From Pezicula radicicola (Eukaryota > Ascomycota > Leotiomycetes > Helotiales > Dermateaceae), in NCBI GenBank assembly GCA_003008705.1, contig PDUO01000015.1, positions 67,290-131,289 of the forward strand: a stretch of 64,000 nucleotides of DNA, written 5' to 3'. Positions 1 through 10,515 of this stretch are shown piece by piece. Position numbers and translations under genes: made by a program. Under the pieces are notes generated by a model. The model had not been told where the DNA came from, searched no databases, and saw only the letters and a list, made by a program, of their open reading frames with translations. How positions within the stretch are numbered: the stretch's first letter is position 1; each line of letters starts with the position of its first letter.

Positions 1-221
1 ACTGGTAACACTTTTTCCTTGCCTTTGCCCTCCCTTTCCTTCACTACTTTGGCCTTGCCTGCCCCGTATATTGTCATTACATTCTCAGAGAGCCAATCTC
101 CAACTACTGCATCCACCTCTGGATCTGCTGCGAGCGAGGCGATTCCTCGTGCACGATCTGTAAAACCTCCCGAGGCTCCGCCAATTCGAATAGGTCGTCT
201 AGCATCTCGTGAGGATGGCAT
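1..221 (-). CDS. AtuA-family protein (acyclic terpene utilisation family), 5' part only
   Basis: Reads right to left from an ATG at 219-221 and stays open to the window edge (73 codons). The start of the protein contains PIRIGGASGGFTDRARGIAS and then VDAVVGDWLSEN, the glycine-rich N-terminal strand-loop and the 'GD(W/Y)L(S/A)E' motif of the AtuA family (PF07287). In Pseudomonas AtuA belongs to the citronellol/geraniol degradation operon; the fungal members have no proven reaction. The gene is divergent from the MFS pump at 1014 and shares its upstream region. The C-terminal part lies outside the window, so intactness cannot be judged. Family call fairly sure; substrate unknown. Confidence 0.7.
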   Translation of the reverse strand, partial: MPSSRDARRPIRIGGASGGFTDRARGIASLAADPEVDAVVGDWLSENVMTIYGAGKAKVVKEREGKGKEKVLP

Positions 222-1013
222 GGCTACAGGAACCGCAATCTATGGTACGCGTGTGGAGATTCGAGTAGCAATGGCGTTGGTCGTATAGCGTAATAAGTTC
301 TGAGACTAGTAGTGAGTGGCAGATGGGGAGTTTGAAAATCACTTATTGAAAACCTTCATTCATGGTTTTGACTGTACCTGTAATGCATACAATATCTCTT
401 CCGCTGAGCCCGTTCCCAGTGCAAGCCAGGCCACAAGTCCAGATGGTGCTGAGGGACCATGGAAGGAAGGCACATCTCTGCCGTATAGCCGGAAGCTAGT
501 ATTGAAATGCATATCGATGGCACTACTCACTTGAGAAGGCTTCCATGCATTGGAGGCATATCTTGAGGAGACATTACCTTGTTGGATGGGAAAGCAGATC
601 CGAGACAGACAACACTACGGTACAAATTGAAAGTGTCGAGATTGATCCATCACATGATTTGGCCGCTGTCTTGGCACTGAATCATTAGTCGCTGCTTGTG
701 GGCACATCTTCTCCCCATCTACGGAGGTCGTAACCACATCTTGACGCTACCCTACCCCATGGGGTAGCCAACAATGGTGGGCCCTTGTCGCCATTGGCAA
801 ATGCAGGCCAATGATTGTCGATGTCTTTTTGCGTCCAGCAAGAACCACCGGGTCTGGGGGCTTTGAGGGGAAATTACAGGTCTACGGTAGGGTAATGCCA
901 TAATATCTGCTTCAAGAGGTCTTCTTTATGTTCCTCTTCGCTCATTTATATGTTGGCTTTCATTGTCCCCTGTTCCCAATTGCATACAACAAGTCCGAGT
1001 AAGTATCGCTACC
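222..1013. promoter_or_regulatory. Shared intergenic region between divergent AtuA-like and MFS genes
   Basis: About 790 bases with no supportable gene. The short open frames here lack coding character. The two flanking genes diverge, so both promoters must lie here. I see no distinctive operator or terminator. Confidence 0.5.
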
Positions 1014-3128
1014 ATGGATGAGAAGATCAATTCCCAGGAAGAAGTGGTGATGGAGCATCGCGAGGTCGGCACCCCTGCGGAGTCACCTGAAAGCCATACT
1101 GTAATCGGGGAAGAGAGACCTCGATTGAGCAGGCAAACCATTCTAGCTATTTTTGTAAGTTAATTATCAAGTTCGATAGATGCGCTTTTCTAACTTGCTT
1201 GTAGGCTCTTTTGTTTCAATACAATGCCTACCTATTTACGCTCATCATGCCCCCGAGTGTGTTGGCGTACATCAACGCAGACTTAGGCCCGGATAGGAAC
1301 TATATCTGGATCACAATTTGGTAAGATCATGTCAACTCATTGCGATAAATTCCACTGATATCTCTCAAGTTGGAACCTTGCAGCAGCCGTAGTCGTCACA
1401 GTGAGCGGTCGTCTAGCCGACATATTTGGACGACGGTATTTCCTCATATGTGGTGCTGCGTTAGGATGCATTGGATCCTTAGTTGGAGCTACAGGCAAGA
1501 GTATCAACACGATGATAGTTAGTGGTATCCTTTTTGGAATTGGCGGTGGTTTCCAGGAGATGTGCTTCTCTTGCGTGCAGGAAATGGTCCCCAACCGCTA
1601 TCGCTTTGCCATTCTCGGTAGGTCTAAAATCCTTCTTCGGACTTTCCATGAATTCTAATATATGTTACTAGGCTTAGCGGAAGTATCAAATATGCCGGCT
1701 ATGTTCGGTGCACTCATTTCATACGCCTTCATTGCATATGTGCCTCTTGGTTGGCGAACCTGCTATTACTGGTGCTTTGGTTTCGAGTTCGTGAGCGTCA
1801 TTTTGCTCTTCTTCTTTTACAAGCCACCGTCATTTGAGACAAAGCATTCGGATGATCACAAGTCTAAGTGGCAATTGCTTTGCGAGCTTGACTATGTTGG
1901 TCTGATAACTTTTACGGCTGCCTGTACATTGCTTCTTGTCGGTATTAACTCTGTAAGGATATGTCATCACCTCGAAGAGCTCCAGAGGCTTACTTTATGA
2001 TAGGGAGGTGGCTTATACAAGTGGTCGAGTGCCAGAGTTGTCGCACCAATTGTCGCGTCAGCTGTACTTTTCGTAACTCTGGGATTCTGGGAGGTTTACG
2101 CGCCGCTCAAACATCCCATTCTTCCACCAAGACTCTTCCGCAAATGGCGCGAGTAATTATTACCCTCCCTTTCTCTCGGATGTCTTCATCTGATGTGGAT
2201 ATGTAGATTCACGTGTCTGTTAGTCGTCGTATTTGTCTGCGGCATGTTGTATTACAGCAATCTAGCGTACGTTCAACCCAATACCCTTCAAAATAAATAA
2301 CCACTAAGTCTCAAAGTCTCTGGCCACGAGTCTCATCGCTACTCTTCATACCCGCTAATAACACAATCATGCGAGGGCTATACGCCAACATGACAAATTT
2401 TTCGACCATCTTAGCAGCCATATACTGCATAGGCATCATGCCTTGGATTGGTCATGAGAGATGGCAGCTCTTCGGCCAAGCACTTGTCCAAACGTTCTGT
2501 ATTGGCGGGCTATCAAGCTTGACTATCGATGACAAGGGAAAAGCTATTGCCTTTGTTCTTCTTGCTGGTATGGCGGCAACATCTTCCTCGCCTTTGGTAT
2601 TCGGAATGGTCTCCCTCGGTCTGGATGATCAAACAGATATGTAAGCCATTTCTTATCGATCTGAATCCAACAGTTCTTACAATTTTTCCTACTAGCGGTG
2701 TAGCGGTCGGGCTTGTTAGTACGTCCCGTCTTATTGGTGGTGCCGTAGCAGGAGCAATCTACACTTCCATCTATACGAACCATTACGCCTCCGAGATCCC
2801 AGCCAAGATTCAAGCAGCCGCGACGGCCTCTAACTTTACAGGCTCTGTTCCCCAACTCCTCAAAGCCTCAGCTACCAACACTGCAGCCGCGTATAAAACC
2901 GTCTCAGGAATTACTCCAGCTGTAATTTCCGCCGCGCAACTTGCTGTCAAGACTGCATATGTCGATTCATTTAGACTTGTTTTTCAAGTTGCCATTGCTT
3001 TCGGCGGCTTGGGTATGATTGGGGCGCTGTGTACGAGAAGCGTTGATGTAAAGAAGAAGTCGAACCATCGCGCTATTACGTTGGAGAATGAGAAGGCTAT
3101 AACTGATGTAGAGAAAGTCGTCATGTAA
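1014..3128 (+). CDS. TRI12-type MFS transporter (drug/siderophore efflux clade)
   Basis: Eight exons: 1014-1154, 1205-1320, 1370-1617, 1672-1952, 2004-2152, 2207-2266, 2317-2640, 2696-3128 (1752 nt, 583 aa). All junctions are GT-AG and in phase. The start is ATG in the context ACCATGG. The protein has a short polar N-terminus and many hydrophobic segments (likely 14 TM). It carries the MFS loop motif SGRLADIFGRRYF and the glycine-rich SGILFGIGGGFQE. The sequence pattern matches PF06609 (fungal trichothecene efflux pump, TRI12), a family of plasma-membrane proton antiporters that also includes siderophore carriers. The C-terminus is cytoplasmic and charged. It lies between an AtuA-like enzyme and a Zn2Cys6 regulator, so a role exporting or importing a metabolite of this neighbourhood is an inference. 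The cargo is unknown. Confidence 0.85.
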
Positions 3129-3549
3129 AGCTACAAAGCACGGTCAGGCTTGAAACATATAAGAGGCTTCATTTGGTGCATCTGTCTGCAGTGTTAATTT
3201 AACGAACAACAGGTAAGCATAAATAGTTATCCAGACTGCTTTTTCAGATTCTTGACACGTGACTCCATTCCTCCATTTACCGTATGTCAGTTCTCTAAAG
3301 GCTCCCTACCTAGCCTTCTGTGTTCTGTTCTCTGTAGCTTCAAATACTCATCGATATACCGTGTGATTTACTCTGCGACTTACAGAACAGGTTAGCTATT
3401 GGTAGTACTGTAGGTATCTATTAAATTATTATTCGGCGGTCTAGGTTACCTAGAAGCTTTTACCCCAGTTACCCCGGTTACCCCCGCATTTGTTTAGCAC
3501 TCTTTCCTTACTAACCTTCACCCGTCTTCATCTTCATCCGTAATAAATC
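3129..3549. other. Intergenic, MFS to Zn2Cys6 factor
   Basis: No gene seen. A short C-rich direct repeat (TTACCCCAG / TTACCCCGG / TTACCCCCG) at about 3462-3488 lies 60-90 bases before the start of the regulator and could be a promoter element; this is only a pattern observation. Confidence 0.4.
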
Positions 3550-6344
3550 ATGTCTGATGCCCCGAGAGCACGAAAGACTAGCCGTTCGCATGTTACGACT
3601 GCCTGCACCTCCTGTAGGGAAAGCAAAGTAAAGGTTGGTTCTACTACTGTCTACTCATCCATTCTTTGGCCTAGCTCGTTGGTAGCTGACAACTTGATTT
3701 TTCAATAGTGCGACGGACGTCGTCCAGAATGTAGTAGATGTGGGAAGAGGAGGACTAAATGTAATTACCCTGTTGGAGAGGACAAGAGAAAGTACGTCTA
3801 CGAGTATTTCATTACTCAGTTTTTTACCCCATGCACACCTGGGCCCTCGGGATATTTTTCTTTTTGGCCTCTGCATATATATAACTGACCTTGATATACA
3901 AATCTAAGAGTTTCGCTCCAAAATGTAGTTTCTCTCCTTTTCGACCGTGTATAACGGTTGGCGCAATTTATCGAGAAACATGGATTACAGGCTCCTGTGA
4001 TGGAGATGGAAACTCGTTTGGTGTTTGCTACCCTTCCCGACACTATTCCAATTCCTTGGTCAGCTCTCACTGGTACGGACGATGCGTCGGGAGGAATTGG
4101 TCATACCCCAGGAACCACACGACATCAATCTTTGCCATCAAATGGATCTAACCTTGGAAATTTTGAGCCTGATTATGGCGCCGATACTGATCGCATGAAC
4201 GCCGTGATCGACCCCGAACTCACCAAGGAACCCGTTGGAAGCTTTCCCAGGCAAAACACCGAACACAGACTCGAAGAAAACGACCTTCAACACGTACCAG
4301 AGAATGCCGTAATCAACTCCCACGATATCGAAGATATGATGGTCGAAAATTCTACGAATTACTTTTGGGGCTCTTTTCAACAGATGGGCCCCATATCAAA
4401 CGATCATTTTGATTGGGAACTTCTTAATGGATTAACAGCAAACTATGGAAACGATACAGACCCATACAGTACGCTTGCCTTTGATCTACCGCTTGATACG
4501 CAAACTATGGATGCTCCAAGCGTTGAGGACAACGCAGATGACGAAATTATTGCGTCTCTTTCAGCTCGCCTAGGAGTTCTACAAGTCGCTCCTGATGGTC
4601 AGTTGCGGTTTTATGGTGCAACTTCCAACTTCAACTTATTGAAAATCAGGCTAGATCATATTCATAGTCTGGAGACTCGTTCAATACGGAATAATGGGCA
4701 AGAAATTTTGGACCGGGCTAAGGTAGGAGCTTGGATCAGTCGGGAGCTGGAGGACCACGCCATCAACCTGTATTTTACCTGGCAAGATCCAAGCTACCAT
4801 GTTGTTAATAGACAGATGTTTGACACTGCAAGGGAATTATGGGATAACGGAGTTGAAAATAATCCATACTACTCAGATGTGTTGAAGAATGCAATGTGAG
4901 TATTTCCTCGAATACGTCGAAAGTTGAATAATAATATGCTTATTTGAGTATAGGTGCGCTCTCGGTGCTGCGTTTGAAGGACGATTTCATCCAGATTTTG
5001 CGACATTTCCAAAACCGTTGGCGGAGTACTTCGCCGACAGAGCAAAAGCTCTCCTTGATCTCGAATTAGATTGCCCAACCGTGGCGACTGTCCAAGCATT
5101 GGTGATTCTTAGTAGCCATGAGGCAGCTTACAAGCGGGATGCTCGTGGCTGGTTATATAGTGGTATGTTATCTTTATCACTATTTCTGGAACGGAGACAG
5201 TCGACTTGTCAATATTGACATCCATACAGGCATGGCGATGCGCCTCGCTCTAGATCTCGGTCTGCACGTGGATAACACAGAATCTGTACAGCGAGGTCAA
5301 ATGACGGCGGTTGAAGCAGCCGTGCGCCGAACAGCGTTTTGGGGTTGCTTTGTTGTCACGCAGTAAGCTTTGAAATCTCGACATTTCTTGGTAGTGACAC
5401 CTGCTAAATTTGCCATAGCGTATGGAGCTTTTATCTTGGAAGAGACTTCCGCGTCACCTCTGGGGATATATCTGTGCAACGACCCTCCTCTAACCACACC
5501 GAGGTGAGAACATGGAGACCATATAGAAGCACTGGGACTTTTATCGAAACTCGGTTCAATCAAGGAGATACTGCAGACCTATTGGAACCTGTCAGCCGAG
5601 AATGGGTTCTTTTATGTGAAATGATGGGGCCGCTAGCGCATGTCCTGTAAGTTGTACCATTCACATGTTCTGCGCAACTGCTAATTGTCTAAGTTACGGA
5701 TGTGCCGAGATATCAAAGTCGGATCTACAAGAGCTATCTGAGAAAACCACTAGAGAGCTCTGGTCCTGGAAAGAAACTTTATGTTCAGAATTGCAGATAG
5801 ATATAAATAGTGATGACTCGCATTACCTTCCCCACGTTCTAATGCTGCAGTAAGTCAATACCATGCCTACACTATGAGAAGAAATGTTTATAACTTTTTA
5901 TCTCCACAGCATGCAGTATTACTCATTTCTAATATTCATTCACCGGCCCTGGACATCCAAAACATCCATACAACCGTTTCCTCCCCAAGGACCAGGTCAT
6001 ACTCACGCACGAAAGGTATGTGTTGAGTCAGCCGTAGCAGTTTCAAGAATCCTACGCATATATGAGAAGAGTTATACGTTTCGCTTTATGAATATACAAG
6101 CGGTACACATCATATTCACCTCAATACCGGTACTTATCTTTGCCCCACTATGTGGTGGAGTATGCCCAACAACCAGGACCAAAATCTTGCAGCACATCTT
6201 GGGACTTGTTTCAGAGCTCTTGAGATTCTTGGACAGGTTTTTGATAATGCGAAAAGAGCATATGGGTACCTCCAAGCTATGCAAAGAACATGGCCAGATT
6301 TGATGCGTCAGAGCCATGTGTCGAAACGGCGAAAGCTGGTCTAG
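3550..6344 (+). CDS. Zn2Cys6 transcription factor with fungal-specific TF domain; possible lesions
   Basis: Proposed exons: 3550-3633, 3709-3791, 3909-3948, 3991-4895, 4954-5162, 5230-5362, 5419-5646, 5694-5849, 5910-6129, 6177-6344 (2226 nt, 741 aa). The zinc cluster is split by intron 1: ACTSCRESKVK, then CDGRRPECSRCGKRRTKC, with all six cysteines. The middle region (ALDLGLHVD, RRTAFWGCFV, YLGRDF) is the fungal_trans regulatory fold (PF04082), and the tail has the usual helix CFRALEILGQVF. It probably acts in the nucleus and may control the flanking pump and dioxygenase (inference). Two of the proposed introns are very short (42 nt at 3949-3990; 47 nt at 6130-6176). Read straight through, they would give a TAA at 3952 and a one-base frame shift near 6130-6150, inside sequence that itself looks coding. 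Either they are real small introns or the gene is decaying. Confidence 0.75.
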
Positions 6345-6778
6345 TAGCAAAGCTTCACTTGTAGTAACACAATTTTACGAAATTGGCAGACTTAAGATTT
6401 CTGTGATTATATAGATCAGATCCTGTGCCAAGTTATCGTGTTACATTGGCAAGATGGAAATGTGATTTCATCCTTTGTATTCCTAGAATAATCGTAGTCC
6501 ACTGGTCAGGAATTTGAAATCCGAAATCCGAAATATTGCCGATTCTCTGCATTTAGGAGCCTTTAGACTTTAGGCCATTCGGGTGTGACATCCGTCGGAA
6601 TTCACCCCCGTAGTCTGCTTTCTCAGCCACGCCACGTAGCTGCCATTCTACTTAACGAGCATGGATCGTCAAACATCACCAAGCTTCCCTATTCATTATC
6701 AACTCAACAACATTCCATCAATACCTGGCCTTTCGAAGCTCCTGAAGAATCTAGGCTCTTTGTCGTCACCAAAGTACT
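6345..6778. other. Intergenic, regulator to dioxygenase
   Basis: No gene supportable. It contains the short direct repeat GAAATCCGAAATCCGAAAT near 6516-6535. It should hold the terminator of the regulator and the promoter of the dioxygenase. Confidence 0.4.
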
Positions 6779-8106
6779 ATGCCTGCAAAAACAACTCCCG
6801 ATGTGGTGAAAACATCGCCTACAACAGTTTCACCTCGATTGTATTCAATTGAGCACCCGCCTTCACTGGCCGCTTTCAAAGAGCTTTGCTCTCAAAAGGC
6901 ATCTACTAAACAATACCCACTTGCTACGGCTGTTGAATCAAACGTCCCTATATACGATCTCCTTAAATTTAACCCTAACGATCCGGCCAGCACTGCCTTA
7001 CTTGGTAAGCAATCTATACCTTTTTTCTCGAGTCACTGAAACACTATGTCACGACTCTAAAAGCATATCTCATGATTCTTACTCTCGATCTCCAAAAAAA
7101 AAAGCCTACTAACTCAATCATAGAAAGTGAATGGCACCAAATCCTGCTCTCTGGCCCGGGTGTCTTCGTACTCCGAAACATGTTTCCAGATACAGCACTT
7201 TTAGAAAAAGTGAATGCAGTCTTCCAAAAGACAATCGATCATGAAAAGACTGCCGCTTCATCCAAAGGAGACCACTTTGCAGAAGGTGGTAAGAACGATA
7301 GAATATGGAACTCATTCACCAAACACGGTCTGCAAGATCCCGCATCATTCTTCGAATACTACTCTAACCCCTGGCTGGCACTTGTCAGCGACGCATGGCT
7401 TGGTCCAGGCTACCGCGTAACTGCTCAAGTCAATATTGTAAAGCCAGGAGGTGGTGCGCAAACATCTCACCGCGATTACCATTTGGGTTTCCAGACTGCG
7501 GAGGAATGCGCACGCTATCCAAAAGCTATGCATATCGCTAGCCAGTTCCTCACATTACAAGGAGCTGTCGCTCATAGTGACATGCCTAATGGGACTGGTT
7601 CGACAAGGCTACTCCCATTCAGTCAGAGTTTTGAGGAGGGTTTCATGGCATATCGGCTGCCTGAATTCAATGAATTTTTCCTGTCCGAATACATCAGCTT
7701 GCCATTGAACATGGGTGATGGGCTCTTCTTCAATCCAGCATTATTTCATGCTGCGGGTAGTAACGAAAGCAAAGATTTCGTACGAAAAGCCAATCTTCTT
7801 CAGGTCAGCAGCGCTTTCGGGAAACCGATGGAAACGATCGATAGTTTCCCTCTTCTTGAGCGATGTTGGGATATGTTGAGACAGAAGTATGAAAGCGAAG
7901 GATTGAGTGGTGAGGTTAAGGCGTTTATCTCTGCTGTTGCTTCTGGTTATCCGTTCCCAACAAACCTTGACAAAAGGACTCCGGGTGCTGGTGGACTCGC
8001 TCCGGAATCTGAACAGCAAACTGTGCTGAGAGCTCTTCGGGAGAATTGGGATAAACAACGTGTATTGGATGCTTTACATCAGATCACTGAAGATTCTGGG
8101 GCTTAA
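6779..8106 (+). CDS. Phytanoyl-CoA dioxygenase (PhyH)-like Fe(II)/2-oxoglutarate oxygenase
   Basis: Two exons, 6779-7004 and 7124-8106 (402 aa). The 119-nt intron ends with a textbook branch (CTACTAAC) and ATAG acceptor. The double-stranded beta-helix shows the iron triad: His191 and Asp193 in QTSHRDYHLGFQ, and His284 in NPALFHAAGSNES, followed by an arginine (Arg296) suited to bind 2-oxoglutarate. This is the HxD...H pattern of PF05721. PhyH relatives hydroxylate acyl-CoAs in peroxisomes or tailor fungal meroterpenoids. The tail (EDSGA) is not a peroxisomal signal. The gene follows a TF and a pump in the same orientation, so it may be part of a co-regulated set (inference). It appears intact; substrate unknown. 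Confidence 0.85.
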
Positions 8107-8195
8107 ATTCTTCGGCGAGCTTGTTTCCGTAAGAATACGGAGGAAAGAGGCTTGTGTAGATTCATTTATTCATATAGACAAGAAGGCAGTAACTA

Positions 8196-8600
8196 GAGGG
8201 TTTCAGTAGAATATACAGTAGAATATATTTTATTATAGACGGTAGGCCCTAGGGTCTACAACCTTCCTTGTTAGACTTAAAGGATGCCCAGCTTCGCACA
8301 TTTGTATAGTATTTGTTTAAAACAATATACAGATAAGCTATAGTAGACGTAGAGGAGCCGAACTATAAGAGCCCTATTTATTATATATAATAAATAAGGC
8401 TCTTATAGATATTTCACATTATAGAAATATTATAGCTTAACGAGGCCTTATAATTAGTCTTTAAAAGCCAAAGCGCCTGTCTTTTAGACTCTACCTTAAA
8501 GCTACCTTAAAGTGCACAACTTTCCTTTCCCCCCTAGAGGGCATGTGGCTTCGATTTGTGAGACCTATTCTACAATAAAATATATTCTACTAAAACCCTC
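8196..8600. mobile_element. 405-bp TA-flanked MITE-like element with ~40-bp terminal inverted repeats
   Basis: The left end starts GAGGGTTTCAGTAGAATATA. The reverse complement of the right end starts GAGGGTTTTAGTAGAATATA, and both continue into TTTTATT(A/G)TAG. The left arm carries an extra 12-bp copy of CAGTAGAATATA. Both ends are flanked by TA (8194-8195 and 8601-8602), the target duplication of Tc1/mariner-like elements. There is no coding capacity, so it is a non-autonomous element. A near-perfect palindrome lies inside it. Confidence 0.75.
8363..8408. repeat. 46-bp near-perfect palindrome inside the MITE
   Basis: The two 23-base arms (CTATAAGAGCCC... and its mirror ...AGGCTCTTATAG) meet without a loop at TATATA, with one mismatch. 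It can extrude as a hairpin or cruciform. Confidence 0.8.
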
Positions 8601-9090
8601 TAATATTGTCACATTATACCATATTTGTTTACAAAGGCATAGAAAATCCAGGTTCTATAGCTAAATTGTGAAGAAATTATTTAATTATAGTATTACAATT
8701 CAGATATAGGTTCTTTGAGTATCAAATCGCACTATATGAAAATTTCTCTTGGCTAGAGCACTTCTCAATTGAAAATTAAATAATTATCCATTGCCAAGAG
8801 GTTAGAGTCACGAATTAAATTCATAGCAGGATTACGGCCAAATCTCATTGGTCAACATCCTCTATTCTCGGGATTACACTGTCGATCTCCGGCACTACCG
8901 GATAAGCTCAATTCCACCCCGGAAATATCGGAATGCAAGAAATTATATCTTAGATCGTCTAGATTGCCTTCAGATTTGGTGGAATTTACTCGTGTATAAC
9001 AACGTATGAAATATGACGACAATAATTTTGATTGATAGAGATTGAAGGCGGAAGTGTGAGGTTGGGTAGGTCTGCTACCTTCTTTGATGT

Positions 9091-9133
9091 CCACGGGAAA
9101 ACGGCCACGGGAAAACGGCCACGGGAAAACGGC
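9091..9133. repeat. Three perfect 14-bp tandem repeats
   Basis: The unit CCACGGGAAAACGG is repeated three times without change at 9091-9104, 9105-9118 and 9119-9132. No gene overlaps it. Being identical, the copies are probably recent. Confidence 0.9.
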
Positions 9134-9429
9134 GAATAGTTCAAATAATAGTTAGTATACTAATACTCAATTTAAAAAACCCCTTCAACGGCTTCAATGG
9201 CAGGCACTTACGTTATCGAAGGGCTCAAAATGGCCACATATTCGAACACACAGAGTTGTATTATTTCGCTTCAGAGAGCCTCGACTAGAAGGGCTTTAGC
9301 TCGTTGAAATGCTTCCACGTCTCCTCGAATAAACTGTCAATAGCAGAATCGCTTCACTATAATACGTTAGCGCAGATTTCTGTACGTCAGACATTGGCTA
9401 TGTAGCCCCTGCGAGCTCTACTTATTAGG

Positions 9430-9838
9430 TCAAAACCGTCACTGCACTAAGCATCATAGCGACAACTGTCCCAAGTACTACAACTTATTCGACGATATAC
9501 ATAACCACAACCACTAAATCTACCGTGACATACACACCAGCACTATTCAGTACCATGTGCTGCCACAGCCATCTTAGTATTGCCATTACCACTAAGCACA
9601 AGCTACTCCTTCCCAAGTGATTGCCCATAGAAGGCCATCTATGGAAGGTAAAAAACTCGGTTTGCAATCCAGCTAGCTATCCAGGTCAACTATTCCGCCG
9701 GCGAGCAGGTGATTACAAGATCTCAACCTTCTACCGGACATTCAAAGGTCTTCTATTCTCTCCACCTAATATGCGAGTTATAAATGGGCCTGGCACCTAC
9801 AAATTAGAAACTTTTAATACTAGGGATCTCCAGGGGTG
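9430..9838 (+). pseudogene. Relic of a Thr-rich extracellular protein
   Basis: The frame at about 9436-9620 reads VTALSIIATTVPSTTTY and then ITTTTKSTVTYTPALFS, the 'TTTxTxT' stalk style of fungal wall or secreted proteins. It then stops. After a frame change, 9660-9838 reads STFYRTFKGLLFSPPN and INGPGTYKLETFN, the kind of C-terminal block seen in such proteins. There is no start, no signal peptide and no continuous frame. It sits in a repeat-rich island. The exact family is not recognised. Confidence 0.35.
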
Positions 9839-10515
9839 ATGAGACTTCCGCGCAGGGTTCAATGACCAAGATATTTATGTGCGATAGAGGTATTTTGGTG
9901 TATGATCTGCAGCCTGGCTATATCTGTTTAGTGATGAGAGTAGATACTAGTCTCTGGTATGCATACCTCGCTCATCTTTTATTCTCTTAGTCTAGAGAGA
10001 GAGACTTCCATCGATAGGTAATCTTTAGTCCTTATAGATAGTTTTCATTTATAATAGCTTTTGCAATTGACATGAATTCGTGTTCAAGAGCCTACTGAGA
10101 AAAAAAAAGTGAGAACTTAATTACAAGCAGGCGATTTGGAAGTACTTTATGAGATAGAAGCTAAGCTCGTATAACGTAAAGCCACACGAGCCTCCCACGA
10201 TAGATATTCAGATACCATTTTTATGCAGTCTCCATACAAGGTTTGCTACATTTATTCAATCGTCAGCGATGATTCCAAGCTAAGCGAGAACCCCTTTATC
10301 CGCAGCAGGAGATCTACTGCCCTCCTCGGGTAATCATTACCGTCCCGTCTCAACTAACAGACAAGACTAAACCCCATCAATACTACTTCTCACGTTCCAT
10401 TGCATACAATATGCAACATATCCAATACCTCAATAAAACCAACAACATAAAACCCCACCAACTCTTATCTTCTCTTATTCAGCATCATATACAACCACAA
10501 CAGTGATCGCAGAAA

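Larger units (their letters stand above)
8603..10515. other. AT-rich repeat island, 8.6-10.5 kb
   Basis: Apart from the relic and the 14-bp repeats listed separately, no intact gene is visible. Base composition shifts from very A/T-rich (8.6-8.9 kb) to ordinary near 10.3 kb, where an A/C-rich leader typical of a fungal 5' UTR precedes the ligase gene. Confidence 0.5.

Noticed and set aside
963..1013. Earlier start for the MFS gene at 963
   Set aside because: It requires a non-ATG start; the ATG at 1014 has a strong ACCATGG context.
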